Positions 58,401 through 64,000 of a DNA stretch of 64,000 bases are shown in pieces. The DNA comes from Hofstenia miamia (lineage: Eukaryota; Xenacoelomorpha; Acoela), in assembly GCA_004352715.1 (NCBI GenBank), contig SCFE01000058.1, forward strand, positions 358,826-422,825, written 5' to 3'. Made by a program: the position numbers and the translations under genes. Each line of letters begins with the position of its first letter. Positions within the stretch are counted from its first letter, which is position 1. The notes beneath the pieces are model-generated. The model did no database searches, was not told the DNA's origin, and saw nothing but the letters and a program-made list of their open reading frames with translations.

Positions 58401-60888
58401 GAATAATCAGGAACATCTTCTCGGGAATTATACAAGATACAATGATTATTTGAGAAATTATCTTGCATTACCTAATAAGTGATTATGACCTAATTTCCTA
58501 AATATAGTGAGGAATATTTACCACAATGCAAATCATCTTCATTTGCATCACTTGAATTTTACATTGAGTATGACTTATAAATATATATATATATATATTT
58601 TTCTTAAGAATTATTTAGGGTGATGTTCCTGATGATTCATTAGATGATAATGATGAAAGTTCTATGGTATGTAGTATATTTATTCTAAACTACTACAGGC
58701 TATTACATTGTTTTTTTATAAAAATTTAAATTTTTAGTAGACCGTGGATATTGATATTGTCTTTGCCTGAAAGGTTAAATACTTATCACAGCATCAGCAG
58801 ATTAGTTGATAAATATAGCTAAGAACTGTCAGTACTACATTTTGTGTGAATGAAATTTGGTAAATTTAATATTAGGCTATCATAGTACGAAATGGGTGCA
58901 GATTTACACTTATATGCACATAATAAAAATAATATATATATGCTTTACCAACACTATATTTTAGAATTTTGATTTTACAAGTGAAGGAATGGAATTTGAA
59001 GGATCTGAAATAGTAAGTTTTATTATTACATGTAGAAATTTGCTGTTTGAAATATTTCAATAAAATTAGGAAATTTAACTTGAGCCAGTAGTTTATATGT
59101 TGTAATACCATTTAATAATGAATTTGTATCGAAATATCTCAATTTACCACTAAGATGTTAATATTATTGTTCCTTGCACAATCTATTCCAATTATTCATT
59201 TTAGGCCTCTGCAGATGAGGATGCTACTGGTGAAAATGTTTGCACTGTAAGTTAATTTAAATATCTTCATGTTTCTGTGGAATCCATATTTTTTCTCTAA
59301 TATTTTTGACTGGAATTTTAGAAAAACAGTGAAGAATGCAAAGACAAAAACGAACAAAGCGAAATATCAAAAGTAAGTTTCAAAATATAGTGACAGAATA
59401 TATTCTTTAGCATTAATTTTTTAGTGCAATGAATATTTATCAACTGTTTTTCACCTGCTTACATGTACATAGTTTACATTGTAATATATCATAGAAATAT
59501 GGAATATCTCAAAATGAATGTTACAAAATTTTTAGTTGAGTTAGTGGTTGCAAATATTAAATTTGTTAATTTATAAGAACATGGCTTTAAAATATATTTT
59601 TGAATCATTATATAATTATGTTGTCTTGTTTGTGTTTAGAACGTAATTTGGCCTTATATTGTCAAGTGGATTGCTTTGATACAGTAGCAAGCTTTTTCTA
59701 ATGGATAACAAATGTTTGTTAAATTGCAGAAACACTTTCTTTTCAGTTGCGTAAGACTTAGAGCAATTGTAAATGACTCACTTTTGTTTGCAATTGTTAA
59801 TAGGTTAACATTGGTCATTCTAATTTTTCAGAATGTTCAATAATTTCATTGAATTTTAATTAAAGTAATTTTTAGATGCAAGAAGAGATCGCAGACTTGG
59901 AGGCTCATTTGGACTTAGTAAGTATCCTTGTAATAAGTCAACCACACTACCACACATTTAATTTTATTTTGTAAATATATGATTAAATTAATACCATTGA
60001 ACATCATAAGCAAAATTGATCTTTTGCAAGTTGTGTGTATAGCAATTAGCAAAAAATTAATCTTATTGGCTAAGCATATGCTTTGGCTAATTTAATTACT
60101 CTATCAAAATATATATTTCTGATATAGATGTTTTTCGTGAACATGTTTTCATCTGACAACATATTCTTGGTCAATTATATAGTGAGTAAGCAGGGTACTG
60201 ATGCTCAATTTTTCAAAATTTAACATTCCTTAAATTGCAAAAATATTAATATTTATAAAAATTTAGTGTAAGTGTTCGTTAACAAAAACTTTTTAAAATC
60301 TATTGTGAACCTATACGTTCCTAGCTTAATGATTTAAAATTATCAAAATTCTACTCAAATTCTTTTCAATATGAGGAATTTCAAGGGCTGAACATTTTGT
60401 ATTGATTATATGCTACTTATTTACTTGATTGATTTTGCATATATATATATAAATGAAACCTTTTTTAGTTCAAACAGTTGCCCTTCTATATTAAGGTATA
60501 TTTGATTGCATAATGTAGCTTTTTTCCAAGATGTTTTTGCTTTCTTATATAATGAGTTTTTAGATAGTAATTGCTTCGAAAATTGATTAGATAGCTCTTG
60601 ATTAGATATCCAATCTGAAATAATTACGATTTCTAATTTTGTTGTCTTCTGAATGCATTATAAAATTTTTATTTTGTAATTACCAATATTTTTATTTCAA
60701 AATATTTTAATGTGTTTATATATTGCGGTAGTTGATGTTAATAAACCCTTTAAATTTGCATATTCCTACAAGAAATATACCTTACCGCATAATCATTAAA
60801 TATATTCAAGCAACCGAATTTACTATAATAAATATATTTTTTTCAGAGGTCATACGATAATCTCGCGCGTTTGTTTGATCGTTATTGA
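55019..60888 (+). CDS. Micro-exon gene B: paralogue of gene A, 168 residues in 12 exons
   Basis: No known family recognised. Exons: 55019-55077, 55975-56005, 56495-56536, 57575-57616, 57661-57693, 58619-58666, 58965-59012, 59205-59246, 59322-59372, 59876-59917, 60469-60495, 60847-60888 (TGA). They total 507 nt in one open frame. Exon 1 is 59 nt in phase 2; all later internal exons are in phase 0 and, from exon 3, multiples of three. Residues 1-20 are a signal peptide, 25-30 C-x4-C, 31-66 a heptad coiled coil, 70-115 acidic, and 114 and 121 a second cysteine pair (C-x6-C). A shorter heptad stretch at 130-147 precedes the tail. Sequence identity to gene A is low, but length, exon plan and landmark positions match. 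The exon at 57661 follows a 44-nt intron and is the least typical. Confidence 0.84.
55398..55777. repeat. Duplicated 170-bp block across a 13-N gap in gene B intron 1
   Basis: The text from CATAAACAAGAACCGAATTA to CATGGATATCTG before the gap (55571-55583 N) is repeated without visible change after it, each copy preceded by a TA array. It is probably a collapsed or doubled contig end. Confidence 0.85.
55975..56005 (+). CDS. Gene B exon 2: C-x4-C micro-exon
   Basis: 31 nt: one base completes glycine, then NQDLCEDLDC. The acceptor is TATTTAG and the donor GTAAGT. Both genes end this exon on the second cysteine of the motif. Confidence 0.82.
56495..57693 (+). CDS. Gene B exons 3-5: coiled coil
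   Basis: The exons encode LNKKFFGLQEKVLS, FDTTINNLKKDVDK and LMIDVGGILIK. Hydrophobic residues at 31, 35, 38, 42, 45, 49, 52, 56, 59, 63 and 66 keep the 4-3 heptad spacing across both junctions. This supports the third exon despite its 44-nt upstream intron. Confidence 0.8.
58619..60495 (+). CDS. Gene B exons 6-11: acidic region and second helical segment
   Basis: The exons encode GDVPDDSLDDNDESSM, NFDFTSEGMEFEGSEI, ASADEDATGENVCT, KNSEECKDKNEQSEISK, MQEEIADLEAHLDL and FKQLPFYIK. The first three are strongly acidic. The fourth and fifth form a second heptad run (I130, M133, I137, L140, L144, F147). Donors are GTATGT, GTAAGT, GTAAGT, GTAAGT, GTAAGT and GTATAT. The ASADEDA start resembles the gene A exon AANDEDAE. 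Confidence 0.82.
60847..60888 (+). CDS. Gene B terminal exon (short form)
   Basis: An acceptor with a run of T (ATTTTTTTCAG) leads into RSYDNLARLFDRY and TGA at 60886-60888, in phase 0. It gives a protein of 168 residues against 170 for gene A. The K at the end of the previous exon plus this R makes a Lys-Arg pair just before the tail, as in gene A. Confidence 0.65.
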   Translation, partial: RSYDNLARLFDRY

Positions 60889-61003
60889 TTGCTTAATACC
60901 TAATAGGTTTAAATCAAAATGTTGATTTAGAATAATATATTTTCTTCGCTATTGATTTTGTTGCAAAACTCTTCACCATGGAAATAATATTTTATGCTTT
61001 TAG

Positions 61004-61241
61004 TTAAAGTCAACAATCACTCCTTTAACAGACGTTGAAATTGTAAGAGAGTTGTCAAAATTTTTAAAGTAATAAATTTTTTAGCTAAAAAACATTGTTC
61101 AAAGTATGCAAAATAGGGTAAGACACTTTAAGTAAATGTTCTTAAGACCTAGAAGGCTATGGATCTGTTTTCAATTAGTATATCGTACTTGATAATTTGA
61201 TTTAAAATTTCAAATTTTAGAGAGAAGCACAAAAAGAATAA
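61004..61241 (+). CDS. Gene B alternative 3' exons (long form)
   Basis: Three further phase-0 exons follow: 61004-61042 (LKSTITPLTDVEI, donor GTAAGA), 61085-61117 (LKNIVQSMQNR, donor GTAAGA) and 61221-61241 (REAQKE, TAA). The intron between the first two is only 42 nt. Skipping the exon at 60847 and using these would give about 185 residues. They could be an alternative 3' end or relics of an older one. A GTATGA after the stop at 61247 could continue splicing in the 3' UTR. Confidence 0.5.
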
Positions 61242-61249
61242 ATAAGGTA

Positions 61250-62150
61250 TGAATTTTCTATTTTCATGCATGAAATTTATTACATACAGTTACTACAATA
61301 AAGTTGTCTATGCATTGGCATGCAAAATTGTACTTTTGACTTGGAATTGTTTGCTTTCAACTCAAACTATTCCTTTGGTTGTATGTTTTGCTCTGCTTTC
61401 CACTAAAAAGTTGTCATGACTCGTATTAATATATATATATATACATGGTCAGTTGTACCATACTAATCGGGAGTTTTGATTACATCGGACCAGCAAACTC
61501 AATTTCTTAAGGTTACTAAAACTTTTTTTCTCATGCGTTTAAGCAGATCAAATAATGCCTCCTTTTATAATAAAACAAATAATTTTTTACTTTCAAAATT
61601 TTTAATTTGTTTTTATTTTCACATATAATTGTCAGTTGTAATGTTCAACACATAATGATCCTTTGTAAAACCTGATGTATGACGTTTTTAGTTAAGCTGT
61701 ATTTATACATTCTCATTTAAATATCCTTGTAAATAATTTCAGTATGTTGATACATTGATTTTGTGGGCTTTTGAAGATGTTTTCCTTCACCACAAATATT
61801 GACACTGTGGACAGGTTTTATTACTTTTTTAGGGTTTCAACCATTCTGCATGGCACTATTTTTTGGTTTTTAGGTATGTCAGTTCTTCATTTCTAAAATT
61901 TTTCAAAATATGTGTTAATATTCTCACTTTTTAATCTCTATCTTTTTCAATTAGTAGAGTAGACCCTGCTTGGCGACCCATTGCTTCATTCGTTTTGATG
62001 TTATTGACGCAGTTTACATGTGATTTTTCACTATCAAAATAACTATCTCATTTAATATGCCTTCAAAAACACGAAAAGCTTATTTGGCCCAAACTGGGCA
62101 CTCATAGAAAATGGCACTGTATTATGATATTGCACTTATGGCTGCTACTA
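61250..62150. other. Region after gene B
   Basis: AT-rich. May hold the 3' UTR of gene B; no other exon chain was found. Confidence 0.4.
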
Positions 62151-62410
62151 ATATATTTGACTTCAAATCATATGAATTTGAAAAACCGCATTGAGGTAAC
62201 TCATTGCAAAAAAATTGTAAAAAAGCATTAGTTCACAACTTAGTTTTGTATTATTATGCCCTTAACATCAGTTTTGATGTTTGAAAATAGAATTGACGTA
62301 CTTGAATGCCTCAAAATAAGATATTTCAATGAAATAGCTTTAGATGAATATCACACATTCTTTTTTAATTAGATGTTAGGTGATCTAAAAAATGTTCATG
62401 GATTCTTGTA
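62150..62410 (-). pseudogene. Penelope-like GIY-YIG tail, inverted copy
   Basis: The minus strand reads RHLTTRIHEHFLDHLTSN, the same block as on + at 62656-62718. It forms a long inverted repeat with that copy (arms about 55 bp, spacer about 250 bp). Confidence 0.5.
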
Positions 62411-62518
62411 GTAAGGTGTCGATATCATAAATTAATGAAGAAGAACACAGTAACTTTGCTACAGGATCCTTGTTTTGCATTTCTTCAAGGCCCAATTCGT
62501 TTTTCCCAGATTGTCTAA

Positions 62519-62790
62519 ATGTATCTTTTATATGGTTTTAAATGTTTTGGTATTGATATTGCTTTAATGAATTTTCTTCGTAATTGGTATTTTTGTATTT
62601 TTGATGGTGATTTATGGAATATACACGTGAAGATTTTCAAAAATCTTACATCGAAGAGACACAAGGACACCTTACTACAAGAATCCATGAACATTTCTCA
62701 GGTCACCTAACATCTAATTAAAAAAGTATTTCAAAATCACTATATGCATATATAAAGAATGAAATAAGATCAAAATTGGTTGTTTTAACA
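62519..62790 (+). pseudogene. Penelope-like GIY-YIG tail
   Basis: The + frame has YIEETQGHLTTRIHEHFSGH and LTSN. The pattern Y-I/V-G-x-T-x-R-x-L-x-x-R-x-x-E-H is the core of GIY-YIG endonucleases at the C-terminus of Penelope-like elements. A TAA follows. The catalytic G is replaced by E. Confidence 0.5.
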
Positions 62791-62799
62791 TGAACATTT

Positions 62800-63640
62800 T
62801 CTAATGCATGCAATTTTAATTAATTTTAAGTGTAGTTAATTGTAATTAATTTTCCTTCCAAATTTGTTCTGAAAAAGATTTTGAATCGAAACCGGTCGTA
62901 TATATATATATATAAATATAGTAATTTGACAGTAGTCTACAAAATGAATAGAATAGTTATTCCATGACAACCACTTTACATATAAAGAGGGATACATTTT
63001 TTATGCTTTGTATCATAAAAAATTCATTTTGTGAAAGATTTGCGGGTAAATTATTTTTATTTTAAATGTGGTTAACATGCGAAGAAATTGAAATCTTCGC
63101 ATTTAATGTAATTGAAGTGTTACACAATGCTCAGACAAACTCAATTAAGTAAACAATTCTTATTAGAAACAGCGCTGCGCCTAAGGAAATGGGTCTATGA
63201 TGCAGAAATCCTAAATTTCTTTCGTGCTCCTCAGTTGTGTAACTGACATATTAATTTTTCTAACTGCTCTCTAATCGAAGATTTCAAACATGTGAAATTT
63301 AAATCAGTTTCACTTGCGTTGTTATCGTTTTATTATGAGATTCCAAGGCAGTTCAATCAATCCTGTTTTCCATTTAAGCAAAATTAGATTTTAATCTCAA
63401 AAAAATTGCATTCGTTTCACCAATTTACCTTCTGAAGCTTGTAGCCAGGTGGAACAATAAAATGCGATATGCATGTTTAAGACGTCACAACCTTTGCATT
63501 TGAGAGTTTGTCATCCAGAGTAGCCACTTCATAAATTATTTGCTGAACAAAATATCGAGGCAATTTCTCCAATTTTATGGACCAAGGCCCGCTCTAAATC
63601 AATATTTCCTTCTTAAAGTATTGGTAGTTTATTTAATTCA
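62800..63640. other. Mostly non-coding
   Basis: A 39-codon ATG frame at 63127-63246 (MLRQTQLSKQFLLETALRLR and on) has balanced codons but no known motif. Confidence 0.3.
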
Positions 63641-63649
63641 GAAATGGTG

Positions 63650-64000
63650 CCTCAAGCAATGTGTAAAAAATTAAGAATTATGGTCACCCTTTGCAGTTTT
63701 TTATCATTTACTTTTGTTATAATATGTGTTTCATTAGTACGTTGCTTATTGATTGTTTGACTTATGTAAACTTTGTTCACTGCTAAGTTGTGGACGCGTT
63801 GTTATATTAACATTACCAGTATTTATGTTCACTTTATGTACATTAGTTATTTCGTACTTTTTATTTACTTGCCTCTGGTTTCATTGAATAAAAGCTTGAA
63901 TCAGCAAGCCTTTTTCTTATAACAATTTTATTCAATGAATAAAATACTGTAATGAAATTTACACCACCAGCATTACCTCAGAATCCTACATCTGCTCAAT
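63650..64000 (+). mobile_element. Possible LTR retroelement start, cut by window end
   Basis: AATAAAAGC at 63887 follows a T-rich unit, and a new ATG at about 63952 opens MKFTPPALPQNPTSAQ up to the window end. A polyadenylation signal shortly before a proline-rich Gag-like start is what an LTR junction looks like, but no second LTR or primer site can be tested here. Confidence 0.25.

Noticed and set aside
60847-60888. Resemblance of the gene B tail to NPY/NPF-type peptides (ends in RY)
   Set aside because: No amidation glycine and no wider similarity; the match is two residues.

Overview
The window is AT-rich (roughly 70 percent by eye) nuclear DNA from a metazoan, most likely an invertebrate. 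The signs are GT-AG introns, long TA microsatellites, six N runs and a dense mix of decayed transposons: APE-type and REL-type LINEs, a Penelope-like tail, hAT, Tc1, pogo/Tigger and piggyBac. I cannot fix the phylum. No rRNA, tRNA or CRISPR was recognised.

The main result is a pair of host genes that are almost invisible to ORF finding because they are built from micro-exons. Gene A lies on + at 20595-30117 (15 coding exons, 170 residues). Gene B lies on + at 55019-60888 (12 coding exons, 168 residues), with three further in-phase exons up to 61241 that could form an alternative 3' end. Internal exons are 21-51 nt and, from exon 3 on, every one is a multiple of three in phase 0. Both genes have the same plan. 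A 59-nt signal-peptide exon ends in phase 2. A tiny exon encodes a C-x4-C motif at the start of the mature protein. Next come micro-exons that join into an uninterrupted heptad coiled coil, then an acidic low-complexity exon series, then a terminal exon that carries or creates a Lys-Arg pair. The two upstream regions share an identical 14-bp block, GATGACGTGCTATT, about 125-135 bp before the ATG and followed by ATTGG. I infer a small family of co-regulated, secreted, acidic coiled-coil proteins. The layout recalls schistosome micro-exon genes and aphid bicycle genes, but I recognise no sequence family.

Layout: 1-13.4 kb is mostly non-coding, with hAT and LINE relics and one coding-like minus exon near 10.4 kb. 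13.45-16.76 kb is a nearly full-length APE-type LINE on +. 16.98-20.09 kb is an internally deleted hAT element with a nested MITE. 20.6-30.1 kb is gene A, with LINE debris in its introns. 31.4-32.9 kb is a minus-strand LINE with an esterase-type ORF1, an ATGA ORF overlap and a 2A-like motif. 34.5 kb and 46.4-46.8 kb hold tails of a REL-type LINE. 37.8-38.8 kb is a piggyBac derivative with a hAT MITE nested in it. 39.2-42.2 kb is a pogo/Tigger element with a 464-bp tandem duplication. 42.8-43.7 kb is a MITE. 44.1-46.2 kb is a decayed LINE. 50.2-50.5 kb and 52.9-54.2 kb are Tc1 elements. 55.0-61.2 kb is gene B. 62.2-62.8 kb has inverted Penelope-like tails. The window end may enter an LTR element.
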